A stretch of 64,000 nucleotides of DNA, taken from NCBI RefSeq assembly GCF_020148005.1, contig NZ_JAGXFD010000001.1:198363-262362 (forward strand). Direction: 5' to 3'. Origin of the DNA: Modicisalibacter tunisiensis (lineage in GTDB: Bacteria; Pseudomonadota; Gammaproteobacteria; Pseudomonadales; Halomonadaceae). A program made the position numbers and the translations under genes. This document shows, in pieces, positions 35,242 to 43,511 of this stretch; positions within the stretch are counted from its first letter, which is position 1, and each line of letters starts with the position of its first letter. Under the pieces are notes generated by a model, which was not told the origin of the DNA, did not search any database, and worked only from the letters and a program-made list of their open reading frames with translations.

Positions 35242-36050
35242 CCGAACGCCTCTTCTCCCTCGCCGCCTTGACCGTGCTCGAGCTTTCGCCGCCCGAGATG
35301 GTCGAGGTCGCGGCTCGCGCCGGCTATGACCGGGTCGGCCTGCGGCTGATCCCCGCCACGCCCGAGGAGCATCACTTCCCGCTGGTCACCGATGCAAGCC
35401 TGCGCCGCCGAACCCGGGCAAAGCTGCGCGACACCGGCGTCTCGGTGCTCGATGTCGAGATCCTGCGCCTCAAGCCCGACACCGACGTCAGGCGCCACTT
35501 CACCCGCGTGCTCGAGGCCGGCGCCGAACTGGGTGCCAGCGAGGTGCTGATCGCCGGCAACGACGACGACGAAGCGCGGCTCACCGACCACTTCGCCGCG
35601 CTCTGCGACCTGGCGGCCGGCTTCGGCCTCCACCCGCACCTCGAGTTCATGCCCTGGACCGGCGTCCGCGACCTGAGCCAGGCCCGGCGCATCGTCGCCG
35701 CCGCCGACCGGCCCAACGCGGGCCTGCTGATCGACGCCTTCCATTTCGACCGCTCGGGAAGCCGCCTCGACGAACTCGCCGACGTGCCCCGTCACTGGAT
35801 GCGTTACATCCAGCTCTGCGACGTCGCCGGCCCGAGACCCGACGACATGCAGGCGATCATCCACGAGGCGCGTCAGGCACGCTGCTTCCCCGGTGAAGGC
35901 GACATCGACCTGACCGGCCTGCTCGCGGTGTTGCCCGACGACGTGCCGCTGAGCTTGGAGATCCCCACCCAGGCGCTGTGCGACCGGGGCGTGAGTGCGC
36001 TCGAGCGGGCGCGACTGGCACTCGAGGCGAGTCGCCGCCTGCTCGGCTGA
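35238..36050 (+). CDS. Sugar phosphate isomerase/epimerase-type TIM-barrel protein
   Basis: A 270-residue xylose-isomerase-like barrel. The four metal ligands typical of this superfamily are visible: Glu in HLEFMPWTGV, Asp in LLIDAFHFDRSG, Gln in YIQLCDVAG and Glu in LSLEIPTQAL. The same order and similar motifs occur in the barrel domain of QuiC here (EALAWGRH, LDSFHI, VQIADAP, SLEIFND), so it may be a 3-dehydroshikimate-dehydratase-like lyase or isomerase. It overlaps the flavoprotein gene by 4 bp and is therefore translationally coupled to it. It converges on aroQ. Confidence 0.85.
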   Translation: MTERLFSLAALTVLELSPPEMVEVAARAGYDRVGLRLIPATPEEHHFPLVTDASLRRRTRAKLRDTGVSVLDVEILRLKPDTDVRRHFTRVLEAGAELGASEVLIAGNDDDEARLTDHFAALCDLAAGFGLHPHLEFMPWTGVRDLSQARRIVAAADRPNAGLLIDAFHFDRSGSRLDELADVPRHWMRYIQLCDVAGPRPDDMQAIIHEARQARCFPGEGDIDLTGLLAVLPDDVPLSLEIPTQALCDRGVSALERARLALEASRRLLG

Positions 36051-36075
36051 CCCGCACGGCTCGCGGCATTCACGC

Positions 36076-36107
36076 AAAAAAACCGCCATGGCAAATCGCC
36101 ATGGCGG
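36076..36107 (-). terminator. Rho-independent terminator of the quiC-aroE-aroQ operon
   Basis: A perfect 10-bp stem, CCGCCATGGC (36083-36092) and GCCATGGCGG (36098-36107). On the minus strand it is followed by seven T. It lies 27 bp after the aroQ stop. Confidence 0.92.
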
Positions 36108-36133
36108 AAAACGCGCAATAAGCGCTGAAGGGG

Positions 36134-36565
36134 TCAGTCCAGGGTATCGAGCGCCAGCAGATAGCCGCGGCTGCCCAGCCCGGCGATCACGCCGTCGGCA
36201 CGGTGCGAGACATAGGAGTGATGACGGAACGTCTCGCGCTTGTGGATGTTCGACAGATGTACCTCGATGACCCGACCCTCGTAGGCGTTGAGGGCATCGA
36301 GTATCGCCACCGAAGTATGGCTGTAAGCGGCCGGGTTGATGACGATCAGGTCGGTACCGTCGGTCCGCGCGGCCTGGATGGCATCGATCAACTCGCCCTC
36401 GTGATTGCTCTGCCGGCAGGCAATCTCCCAGCCATTGACCGCGGCCTTTTCATACAGCCGGTTGTTGATGTCGTCGAGCGTCTCGTGGCCGTAGATCTCC
36501 GGCTGGCGGGTGCCCAGCAGATTGAGGTTGGGGCCGTGCAACACCAGGATCTTGTGTGCGCTCAT
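36134..36565 (-). CDS. aroQ: 3-dehydroquinate dehydratase, type II
   Basis: Converts 3-dehydroquinate to 3-dehydroshikimate. The 143 residues have the type II features: [16 protein letters not shown] (with catalytic Arg and Tyr), [23 protein letters not shown] and [11 protein letters not shown]. In this operon it should serve quinate catabolism (QuiB role) rather than aromatic biosynthesis. Its start overlaps the aroE stop by 4 bp. Confidence 0.96.
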   Translation of the reverse strand: MSAHKILVLHGPNLNLLGTRQPEIYGHETLDDINNRLYEKAAVNGWEIACRQSNHEGELIDAIQAARTDGTDLIVINPAAYSHTSVAILDALNAYEGRVIEVHLSNIHKRETFRHHSYVSHRADGVIAGLGSRGYLLALDTLD

Positions 36566-37428
36566 GCGTTCGTCTCCTGCAGCAGGGTCTGTCGGTAGTG
36601 GTCGAACAGGGTCGCGGCCTGGGCATCGGCCAGCGCCCGCTTGTCGGCATCCTCGCAGAAGAACTTGAAGGCATCCACGCCCTGGAAGACGAACAGGCTG
36701 ACGCCGCTGATCACCTGCGCGCCCGCCGCCCGGGCGGCGGCGATGAACTCGGTGACCGCGGGCACGTAGACGGCGTCGAAGATCCACTGATCGGCCCGGA
36801 TCAGCGATGCGGGCAGCGGGCAGCCCGGGCTCTTCTCGTGGCCGATCGGCGTGCAGTTGACCAGTCCATCGCAGCGCGCGGCGGTCGCCTCCAGCGTCTC
36901 GGGCGCGACCGCCGAGGCCGGGAAGCCGGCATTGCCGAGCTCGCGGGCGAGGCGTTCGGCCTTCTCGGTGTCGAGATCCATCAGCAGCACTTCCTCGGCA
37001 CCCAGCTTGCCCAGGCCGAAGGCGACCGCCTTGCCCACCCCGCCGGTGCCGATCAGCAGCACGCGCCCGGGGCGGCGATCGCCGACGGTGGCGCGATAGC
37101 CGCTGATGAAACCGGTGAAGTCGGTGTTCTCGGCCTGGATCTCGCCGTCATGGAAGATCAGGGTGTTGGCGGCGCCAACCAGACGCGCGCCCTCGCCGAT
37201 GTGGGTCGCCAGGCTCACCGCCTCCTCCTTGTAGGGGAAGGTCACGTTGACGCCGCGATAGCCGGCCGCCACGACCTCGCGGACCTGGCTCTCCAGTGAG
37301 TCGATCGGCGTCACCAGCGTGTCGAAGAGATCGTAGCTGGCGGGAATGCCGGTCAACTCGCCCAGCCGCACGTGCAGGTCAGGCGAGCTGGAATTCATGA
37401 TGCCCTTGCCGATCAGCCCAAGGCGCAT
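36562..37428 (-). CDS. Shikimate/quinate dehydrogenase (AroE/QsuD-like, catabolic)
   Basis: A 288-residue NAD(P)-dependent dehydrogenase. Substrate-site motifs are [12 protein letters not shown] (catalytic Lys) and AENTDFTGF (Asp). The cofactor fold is [16 protein letters not shown], followed by [14 protein letters not shown]; an Asp at the end of the second strand, where AroE has a basic NADP site, points to NAD. NAD use suits the oxidative, catabolic direction. The usual SLSPxxHN region is changed to NSSSPDLH. It lies 53 bp after quiC and overlaps aroQ. It may supply the quinate/shikimate oxidation lost with the truncated PQQ enzyme. Confidence 0.9.
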   Translation of the reverse strand: MRLGLIGKGIMNSSSPDLHVRLGELTGIPASYDLFDTLVTPIDSLESQVREVVAAGYRGVNVTFPYKEEAVSLATHIGEGARLVGAANTLIFHDGEIQAENTDFTGFISGYRATVGDRRPGRVLLIGTGGVGKAVAFGLGKLGAEEVLLMDLDTEKAERLARELGNAGFPASAVAPETLEATAARCDGLVNCTPIGHEKSPGCPLPASLIRADQWIFDAVYVPAVTEFIAAARAAGAQVISGVSLFVFQGVDAFKFFCEDADKRALADAQAATLFDHYRQTLLQETNA

Positions 37429-37481
37429 GGCTCACTCCTTCAAAGTCAGGTCAACTCGGCGCCCCCTGGGCGCCGATGGAA

Positions 37482-39329
37482 TCAACGGTGCTGGCCGGCC
37501 TGGGCCGCCAGGCGGATCGGCGCATTGACAGCACCGAACTGGGAATAGCTGCCACGCCGCTCGACCACCTCGAAGAAGAAGCGGCCCATGAAGGTCTCGG
37601 TATAGGCGTGGAAGAAGTCGCCGTCGTCGTTGCGGTCGAAGAGGATGTTGCGGCTTTGCATCGCCTCGAGCAGGTCGTCGTCGAGGTCAAAGCGTGCCGC
37701 CAGGTCGTCGTAGTAGTTGGCGGGGATACGCAGCATCGGCAGCCCCCGCGTGCGCATCGCGTCGATGGTCGCGAAGATGTCGCGGGTGGCGAAGGCGATC
37801 TGCTGCACGCCCCCCTGATGTTCGGAGAGGAAGCGACCCGGCAGGGTCTCGCGGGCCGAGGACACGGTCAGCGGAATGCGGATCGAGCTGTCGGGGCTGG
37901 TCACGGTCTGGCTGACCACCATGCCGTGCGGGTCGGCGATCTCGTGCTCGGTCCCGGCATCGAAGCCGAACACCGTGCGATGGAACAGCAGCCAGCTCAG
38001 CAGCTGCGTCGGCGGCAGTACGTAGGAGATGTGGTCGATGTTGACCAGCCCGGCACCGTCGTCCTGGCCATCCTCGAAGAGGTGGAAGTCGGTCTTCCAC
38101 TGCATCTCGCGCGCCTGGGCGTCGTCGACCAGGTAGACCAGGCTGCCCTCGATGCCGCGCAGCGCCGGGATCTCCATCTCGCCCTCGCCGACCGGGCCCT
38201 GAAACAGCTGCGCCTTGTAGTGCTGTGCCCGGGTCACCGCGGCGTCCAGGTCGCTGACCCGGAAGCCCACGGCACACACCGAGGTGCCGTGCAGCAGCCG
38301 GAAGGTATGCGCGAAGCTGTCGGTCTCGAAGTTGAGCACCAGATGAATGTCGCCCTGGTGCCAGAGCTCGACGTTCTTCGAGCGGTGGCGGCCGATATGG
38401 CGAAAGCCCAGCGCCGAGAGGAACTCGCCGAGCGGCGCGGCGCTTTCCTCGTCGAGGGTGAACTCGATGAAGTGCACCCCGTCGTAGCCGACCGCGGGCG
38501 GCGATGCCTCGGACCAGGGCGCCCCCTGGGCGAGCTCCTCGATCCAGACCAGCGAGCGCAGCCCGTCGACCGCGGTGGCCTCGGTGGGCGCCGCGCGGAA
38601 GGCGTCGTTGAATATCTCCAGAGACAGCGGACCGCTGTAGCCGGTGCGTGCCAACGCCTGCATGAAGGACGCCAGCGGCAACCGTCCCTGGCCGGGGAAG
38701 CAGCGGAAGTGGCGACTCCACTGCAGCACGTCCATGTCGAGCAACGGCGCGTCGGCGATCTGCACGAAGGCAATCTTCTCGGCGGGGATGTCGGCCATGG
38801 TTTTCAGCTCGTGGCCTCGCGCGAGAATATGGAAGCTGTCGAGTACCACCCCGAGGGCCGGATGATCGGCGCGTTGCACGACGTCCCAGGCGACCCGGTA
38901 GTCGCTGATATGTCGTCCCCAGGCGAGCGCCTCGAAGCCGATGCGCAGCCCACGACGCGCAGCGCGCTCGGCCAGCTCGCGCAGGTCCTCGGCGGCGCGA
39001 TCGAGATCGTCGTGGGATTGCGGCGAGACGTTGCTGCACACCAGCAGGAAGTCGGTGCCCAGTTCCTCCATCAGGTCGAACTTGCGCTCGGCACGCTCGA
39101 AGTTGCGCCGACGCTGGGGCTCGGGCATCGCCTCGAAGTCACGGAACGGCTGGAAGGCGACGATCGCCAGGCCCAGCGACTCGCAGAGGCCGCGCACGTC
39201 GCTCGGCGAGCCGTCGAAGGTCAGCAGATCATTCTCGAAGATCTCCACGCCGTCATACCCGGCCCGGGCGACCGCTTCCAGCTTGCTACGAAGATCACCA
39301 CTCAGGCATACGGTGGCAATGGCGCGCAT
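37482..39329 (-). CDS. quiC: 3-dehydroshikimate dehydratase with C-terminal HPPD-like domain
   Basis: Converts 3-dehydroshikimate to protocatechuate, joining quinate catabolism to the pca pathway. The 615 residues have an N-terminal TIM barrel (about 1-280) with metal ligands in EALAWGRH, LDSFHI, VQIADAP and SLEIFND. The C-terminal half (about 290-600) is VOC/4-hydroxyphenylpyruvate dioxygenase-like. In the latter, His is kept in NIDHISYVL and Glu in RFFFEVVERR, but the middle ligand position reads GGVQQIAFAT, with Gln where HPPD has His. Start 39329 (MRAIATVCLSGDL) is favoured; the longer frame runs into the operator region. It is first in the quiC-aroE-aroQ operon. Confidence 0.95.
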   Translation of the reverse strand: MRAIATVCLSGDLRSKLEAVARAGYDGVEIFENDLLTFDGSPSDVRGLCESLGLAIVAFQPFRDFEAMPEPQRRRNFERAERKFDLMEELGTDFLLVCSNVSPQSHDDLDRAAEDLRELAERAARRGLRIGFEALAWGRHISDYRVAWDVVQRADHPALGVVLDSFHILARGHELKTMADIPAEKIAFVQIADAPLLDMDVLQWSRHFRCFPGQGRLPLASFMQALARTGYSGPLSLEIFNDAFRAAPTEATAVDGLRSLVWIEELAQGAPWSEASPPAVGYDGVHFIEFTLDEESAAPLGEFLSALGFRHIGRHRSKNVELWHQGDIHLVLNFETDSFAHTFRLLHGTSVCAVGFRVSDLDAAVTRAQHYKAQLFQGPVGEGEMEIPALRGIEGSLVYLVDDAQAREMQWKTDFHLFEDGQDDGAGLVNIDHISYVLPPTQLLSWLLFHRTVFGFDAGTEHEIADPHGMVVSQTVTSPDSSIRIPLTVSSARETLPGRFLSEHQGGVQQIAFATRDIFATIDAMRTRGLPMLRIPANYYDDLAARFDLDDDLLEAMQSRNILFDRNDDGDFFHAYTETFMGRFFFEVVERRGSYSQFGAVNAPIRLAAQAGQHR

Positions 39330-39411
39330 GACAACCTCCTGATTGTCGGGCAAGGTACCGTCGTCGCTTTCAGCGCTTCCTTGCAGGATAGCGGTCGCTG
39401 GACGACACGAC

Positions 39412-39445
39412 GTTCGCATAGCGTTCATTGGTTCGCATTATGGAC
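39412..39445 (-). promoter_or_regulatory. Paired PcaR/PcaU-type boxes upstream of quiC
   Basis: GTTCG-CATAG-CGTTC (39412-39426) and GTTCG-CATTA-TGGAC (39431-39445), again 19 bp apart. The left halves are perfect and the right halves degenerate. They lie 83-116 bp upstream of quiC. Confidence 0.65.
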
Positions 39446-39610
39446 TTTTCGCGCACAAGCTTGTCAAGCACGCCCACCCCGCAACCCCAGGCAAACCGGG
39501 GCCTCTAGCGCCTGCAGCCCAGTTCCGGCACGGTGTTCCAGATTTGCTTCGACATTGGTCGTAGCCGGGCGTTCGGCGATTGACAGCGCTGCACGCCGGC
39601 CCTAGCTTTG

Positions 39611-39644
39611 TTCGCAGATAGGACGGTAATTCGCCTATCGAACA
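39611..39644 (+). promoter_or_regulatory. Paired PcaR/PcaU-type boxes upstream of tctC
   Basis: GTTCG-CAGAT-AGGAC (39611-39625) and ATTCG-CCTAT-CGAAC (39630-39644), 19 bp apart. The second is nearly perfect. They lie about 70-100 bp upstream of the tctC start. Confidence 0.7.
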
Positions 39645-39712
39645 CAAAATTATCAGCCATGCTGACGGCGTCAGCCGCCGCTACAACAACCAATCGCTTG
39701 GAGGACAACGCC

Positions 39713-40714
39713 ATGATCAAGCAGATTCTGGCAACCCTGGCCGTCTCGGCCGGGGCTCTGGCAGCCGCCTCGCCGGCCCTAGCCGACTACCCGGAGCGCA
39801 ACGTCCAGGGCATCATCCAGTGGGGCGCCGGCGGCGCCACCGATACCGTCGCGCGCAGCCTGACGCCGCACGTCGAGGACGCGCTGGGCACCAGCATCAT
39901 CCTCAACAACCGCCCCGGCGGCACCGGCGTGATCGGCATGAACGCCGTCATGCAGCAGCCTGCCAACGGCTATACCGTGCTCTACGGCGCCGAGAACCCG
40001 CAGCTCTACCCGATCATGGGCCTGGCCGACTTCGACTACAGCGACATGACCCCGGTCAACGTGATCGGCCAGGGGCTGGTGGTGATCGCCGCGCCGGCCG
40101 ACAGCCAGTTCGACAGCTTCAAGGACCTGCTCGACTACGCCCACCAGCACCCGGGCGAGCTGCGCATGGGCGGCACCGGCGCCGGCGGCCTGCCGAGCAC
40201 CGTGCTGGCGATGGTCAACTCGGTCGACAGCCTCGACGTGCGCAACGTAACCTTCGGCGGCGACGGCCCCGGCATCACCGCGTTGCTGGGCGACCACATC
40301 GACTTCATGCCGCTGAGCCTGGCCGCCGCTCAGGACCAGATCGCCGCCGGCCGCCTCAAGGGCCTGGCGGTGTTCACCAAGGAGAAGATCAAGGAACTGC
40401 CCGACACGCCGCCGATCACCCAGGCGCTGCCCAAGATCGAATCCTACCTGCCGTGGGGGCCGTTCTGGGCCGTGGCGGTTCGCAAGGACACCCCGGACGA
40501 CATCGTCGCCACCCTCAGCGACGCCTATCAGAAAGGCGTGGCCAATGAGGACTTCCAGACGTTCCTCTCCGAGAACGGCGGCAAGTCGCTCAACCTCCAG
40601 GGCGAAGAGGCCGAGAAATTCCTCAAGCACTGGCAGTCGGTAACCGCCTGGGCCCTGCAGAAGGCCGGTGGCGCCAAGGTATCCCCGGAGGAAGTCGGCA
40701 TTCCCAAGCCGTGA
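39713..40714 (+). CDS. tctC: Tripartite tricarboxylate transporter substrate-binding protein (TctC type)
   Basis: A 333-residue periplasmic receptor with a signal peptide (residues 1-24, ending SPALA). The mature protein starts DYPERNVQGIIQWGAGGATD, a family hallmark, and has NNRPGGTGVIGMNAV. The ATG at 39713 follows GGAGG. It is first in tctCBA and divergent from quiC. Probable ligand is quinate, shikimate or protocatechuate, inferred from shared operators with the quinate operon. Confidence 0.95.
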   Translation: MIKQILATLAVSAGALAAASPALADYPERNVQGIIQWGAGGATDTVARSLTPHVEDALGTSIILNNRPGGTGVIGMNAVMQQPANGYTVLYGAENPQLYPIMGLADFDYSDMTPVNVIGQGLVVIAAPADSQFDSFKDLLDYAHQHPGELRMGGTGAGGLPSTVLAMVNSVDSLDVRNVTFGGDGPGITALLGDHIDFMPLSLAAAQDQIAAGRLKGLAVFTKEKIKELPDTPPITQALPKIESYLPWGPFWAVAVRKDTPDDIVATLSDAYQKGVANEDFQTFLSENGGKSLNLQGEEAEKFLKHWQSVTAWALQKAGGAKVSPEEVGIPKP

Positions 40715-40785
40715 TTCCGACCTGATCCGACCCGACGACGCGATGGCGGGGTCACGACGCCGCCATCGCTCGCATGGAGACTCCC

Positions 40786-41256
40786 ATGTCCAATCATCCA
40801 CCCCTCAAGGCCGGCGAACGCGCCTTCAATGCCCTGCTGCTGCTGCTCAGCGTGGGCGTGCTCTACGAGGCCTATCAGATCGCCGGTTTCGATCTGCCCA
40901 ACTCGGCCGGGGCCTTTCCCATCCTGCTTGGCGTGATCATGATCGGCTCGATGATCGCCATCCTCTGGGGCCAGCGTCATCATCCCAAGCCGGACACCCG
41001 CGGCGTCCTCGACGAAGCTCGCCAGTTCATCCACGAACACTTTCCGCTGACCATCGTCGTCTTCTCGGCCATGGCCATCGCCTATCTGCTGCTGCTGCGC
41101 CCGCTGGGCTTCATCATCGCCACGGCGCTGTTCCTGTTCGTCTCGCAGGTCTACCTGCGCCGCGGTCGTTTCCTGGCGGCCCTGATCATCACCGCGGTGG
41201 CGACCGGCGTCATCTACGCCCTGTTCAAACTGCTGTTTCAGGTCTATCTCCCCTGA
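40786..41256 (+). CDS. tctB: Tripartite tricarboxylate transporter small membrane subunit (TctB type)
   Basis: A 156-residue protein with four hydrophobic segments. PNSAGAFPILLGVIMI is the typical TctB segment. The ATG at 40786 (MSNHPPL) has GGAG six bases before it; an ATG at 40774 is possible but has none. It lies between tctC and tctA. Confidence 0.9.
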   Translation: MSNHPPLKAGERAFNALLLLLSVGVLYEAYQIAGFDLPNSAGAFPILLGVIMIGSMIAILWGQRHHPKPDTRGVLDEARQFIHEHFPLTIVVFSAMAIAYLLLLRPLGFIIATALFLFVSQVYLRRGRFLAALIITAVATGVIYALFKLLFQVYLP

Positions 41257-41271
41257 CCGAGGTATTTCCCC

Positions 41272-42771
41272 ATGGGTGACACCCTTTCCTACTTCCTGAT
41301 GGCGTGGCTCGACCCGTCGCTGCTGATGCTGACGGCCATCGGTACCCTGGCGGGCATCTACGTCGGCGCGATTCCCGGCCTGTCGGTCACCATGGCCACG
41401 TCGATCCTGATCTCCTTCACCTTCTCCTGGGACGTCAACGACGCCCTGGCCCTGATCGTGGGCATCTACACCGGCGGGGTCTACGGCGGCTCGCGCACCG
41501 CGATCATGCTCAACATCCCCGGCGCGCCCTCGTCGGTGGCGACCTCCTTCGACGGCTATCCGCTGGCCCAGCAGGGCGAGGCTGGCCGCGCCATCGGCCT
41601 GAGCACCGTGATGTCGGTGATCGGCGGCCTGCTGGGCACCCTGGTCCTGGCCAGCGTCGCGCCCTTTCTCGCCGACATGGCGCTGGAGTTCGCGCCGCGC
41701 GACTACTTCCTGATCGCCGCCCTGGGCCTGCTGCTGGTCGGCAGCCTGGCCGCCGAGTCGCTATCCCGCGGCATCTTCGCCGCCGCCATGGGGGCGGTCA
41801 TCGGCCTGGTGGGGCTCGACCCGGTCACCGCCGACCCGCGCTTCACCCTGGGCAGCATGCAGCTGATGGGCGGCATTCACTACGTGGTGGTAATGATCGG
41901 CATGTTCGGCGTCGCCGAGGCCTTCTTCCAGCTGCATCAGCTCAACGCGAAGCCGGTGCGCCAGAAGGTCGACAAGATCATTCCCTCGCTCAGGCTGGTG
42001 CTCAAGTACCTGCCGCTGTCGATTCGCACCTCACTGATCGGGGTGATCGTCGGCGCCCTGCCGGGCACCGGCGGCGACATCGCCTCACTGTTCGCCTACG
42101 ACCACGCCAAGCGCTCGGTCAAGAACCCCAGCAAACCGTTCGGCCAGGGCGCCTACGAAGGCCTGGTGGCCCCCGAGACCGCCAACAACGCCGCGGTGGG
42201 CGGGGCCTACGTGCCAATGCTGACACTGGGCATGCCGGGCGACGCGGTGACCGCGATCATCATCGGCGCGCTGATCATCCACGGTCTCAACCCGGGCCCG
42301 ATGCTGATGATCCAGACGCCGCACATCTTCTGGTTCACCGTCGGCAACCTGGTGCTGGCCAACATCTTTCTGCTGATCTTCGGGCTGACCGGCATCAAGA
42401 TCTTCGCCAAGGTGGTGGAACTGCCCAAGGCGATCCTGATCCCGCTGATCCTGGTGCTCTGTGTGGTCGGCAGCTACTCGCTCAACAGCAGCATGACCCA
42501 AGTCTACTGGATGCTCGGCTTCGGCCTGCTCGGCTACTTCATGAAGATCTTCCGCTTCCAGATGGGCCCGGTGATCCTCGGCGTGATCCTCGGCCCGCTG
42601 ATGGACCAGACCTATCGCCAGGCGATGTCCTCGGTGGGCGACGACAGCGGCGCATTCCTCCTGTCGCTGGTCACCAATCCGCTGTCGCTGGTGCTGACCA
42701 TCGCCGTGGTCCTGCTGCTACTGAGCAACACCCCGCTCAAGCGCGTCTTCCGGCGCCGCGGTCAGGCATAA
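41272..42771 (+). CDS. tctA: Tripartite tricarboxylate transporter large permease (TctA type)
   Basis: A 499-residue permease with about 11-12 hydrophobic segments. Family motifs are GAIPGLSVTMATSILISFTF, YGGSRTAIMLNIPGAPSSVA and GALPGTGGDIASLFAYDHAK, the last two being the duplicated glycine-rich loops. It ends the tctCBA operon, starting 15 bp after tctB. Confidence 0.96.
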   Translation: MGDTLSYFLMAWLDPSLLMLTAIGTLAGIYVGAIPGLSVTMATSILISFTFSWDVNDALALIVGIYTGGVYGGSRTAIMLNIPGAPSSVATSFDGYPLAQQGEAGRAIGLSTVMSVIGGLLGTLVLASVAPFLADMALEFAPRDYFLIAALGLLLVGSLAAESLSRGIFAAAMGAVIGLVGLDPVTADPRFTLGSMQLMGGIHYVVVMIGMFGVAEAFFQLHQLNAKPVRQKVDKIIPSLRLVLKYLPLSIRTSLIGVIVGALPGTGGDIASLFAYDHAKRSVKNPSKPFGQGAYEGLVAPETANNAAVGGAYVPMLTLGMPGDAVTAIIIGALIIHGLNPGPMLMIQTPHIFWFTVGNLVLANIFLLIFGLTGIKIFAKVVELPKAILIPLILVLCVVGSYSLNSSMTQVYWMLGFGLLGYFMKIFRFQMGPVILGVILGPLMDQTYRQAMSSVGDDSGAFLLSLVTNPLSLVLTIAVVLLLLSNTPLKRVFRRRGQA

Positions 42772-42777
42772 TGGTCG

Positions 42778-42799
42778 AGGCCCGGGTTCGCCCGGGCCT
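42778..42799 (+). terminator. Hairpin after tctA
   Basis: A perfect 9-bp stem AGGCCCGGG / CCCGGGCCT with a TTCG tetraloop, 7 bp after the tctA stop. No T tract follows, so it may stabilise the transcript end or act as a weak terminator. Confidence 0.6.
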
Positions 42800-42826
42800 G
42801 TTCACGGATCCGCTCGCGAGTTGTTC

Positions 42827-43504
42827 ATGCCCGATACCCTCGAGTCCCGCTTCGACGCCCTGGTCTTCGACTGCGACGGCGTGATTCTCGACTCGGCGCG
42901 ACTCAAGCGCAGTACCTTCGCCGATTTCTACCATGATCAGCCGCCTGCCCTTTACCAGGCGGTGCTCGCCTACCTGGCCCGTGGCGGCGGCCAGCCCCGT
43001 GACGTCAAGTTCCACCACATCGAGGCGCACATACTCGGCCGTCCGGTCGACGACAAGCGCATCCGCGAACTCTCAACGGCCTTTGCCGAACGCATCGAAG
43101 CCCAGGTGGCCGAAACGCCCGCGCTGCCGGGCGCGGTCGCGTTCCTCGAACGCTGGCGGGGCCGGCTGCCGCTCTACCTGCTTTCCGCCACGCCGCAGGC
43201 GGAACTGCGGCGAATCATCGTCGCCCGCGGTCTCGATGCCCTGTTCGATGACGTCCTGGGGGCGCCCCCCGACAAGGTCAGCGGCCTGCGCAACCTGCTC
43301 GATTACCGAAATCACGAGCCGGCACGTACGGTGATGATCGGCGACTCCTACAACGACTATCGGGCGGCGCGCTCCAATGGCACCCATTTCGTGGGTATCC
43401 TCTCGGATGGCGCCGAGCACTCGCCGTTTCCGGCGCATGCGGTAATCCAGCCCAATCTGGTCGACCTCGAAGCCAGTCTGGCCCGGCTGCTCGAGACACC
43501 ATGA
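42827..43504 (+). CDS. HAD-superfamily hydrolase
   Basis: A 225-residue phosphatase-like protein. Motif I is VFDCDGVILDSA, motif II is the Ser in LLSATP, the motif III Lys is in PPDKVSG, and motif IV is MIGDSYNDYRAA. A helical cap lies between motifs I and II, as in the phosphoglycolate phosphatase group. An upstream in-frame TTG (42821) is less likely than the ATG. Substrate unknown. It lies 55 bp after tctA but the hairpin between them suggests a separate unit. Confidence 0.88.
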   Translation: MPDTLESRFDALVFDCDGVILDSARLKRSTFADFYHDQPPALYQAVLAYLARGGGQPRDVKFHHIEAHILGRPVDDKRIRELSTAFAERIEAQVAETPALPGAVAFLERWRGRLPLYLLSATPQAELRRIIVARGLDALFDDVLGAPPDKVSGLRNLLDYRNHEPARTVMIGDSYNDYRAARSNGTHFVGILSDGAEHSPFPAHAVIQPNLVDLEASLARLLETP

Positions 43505-43511
43505 GCCACGC

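Larger units (their letters stand above)
39330..39712. promoter_or_regulatory. Divergent control region between quiC and tctC
   Basis: A 383-bp non-coding gap between divergent operons. It contains two pairs of IclR-type boxes, at 39412-39445 (nearer quiC) and 39611-39644 (nearer tctC). An open frame at 39343-39564 has no support and crosses the first operator pair. Confidence 0.8.

Noticed and set aside
37476-39605. 709-codon open frame on the plus strand opposite quiC
   Set aside because: Antisense to quiC and crossing the operator region; no recognisable domain.
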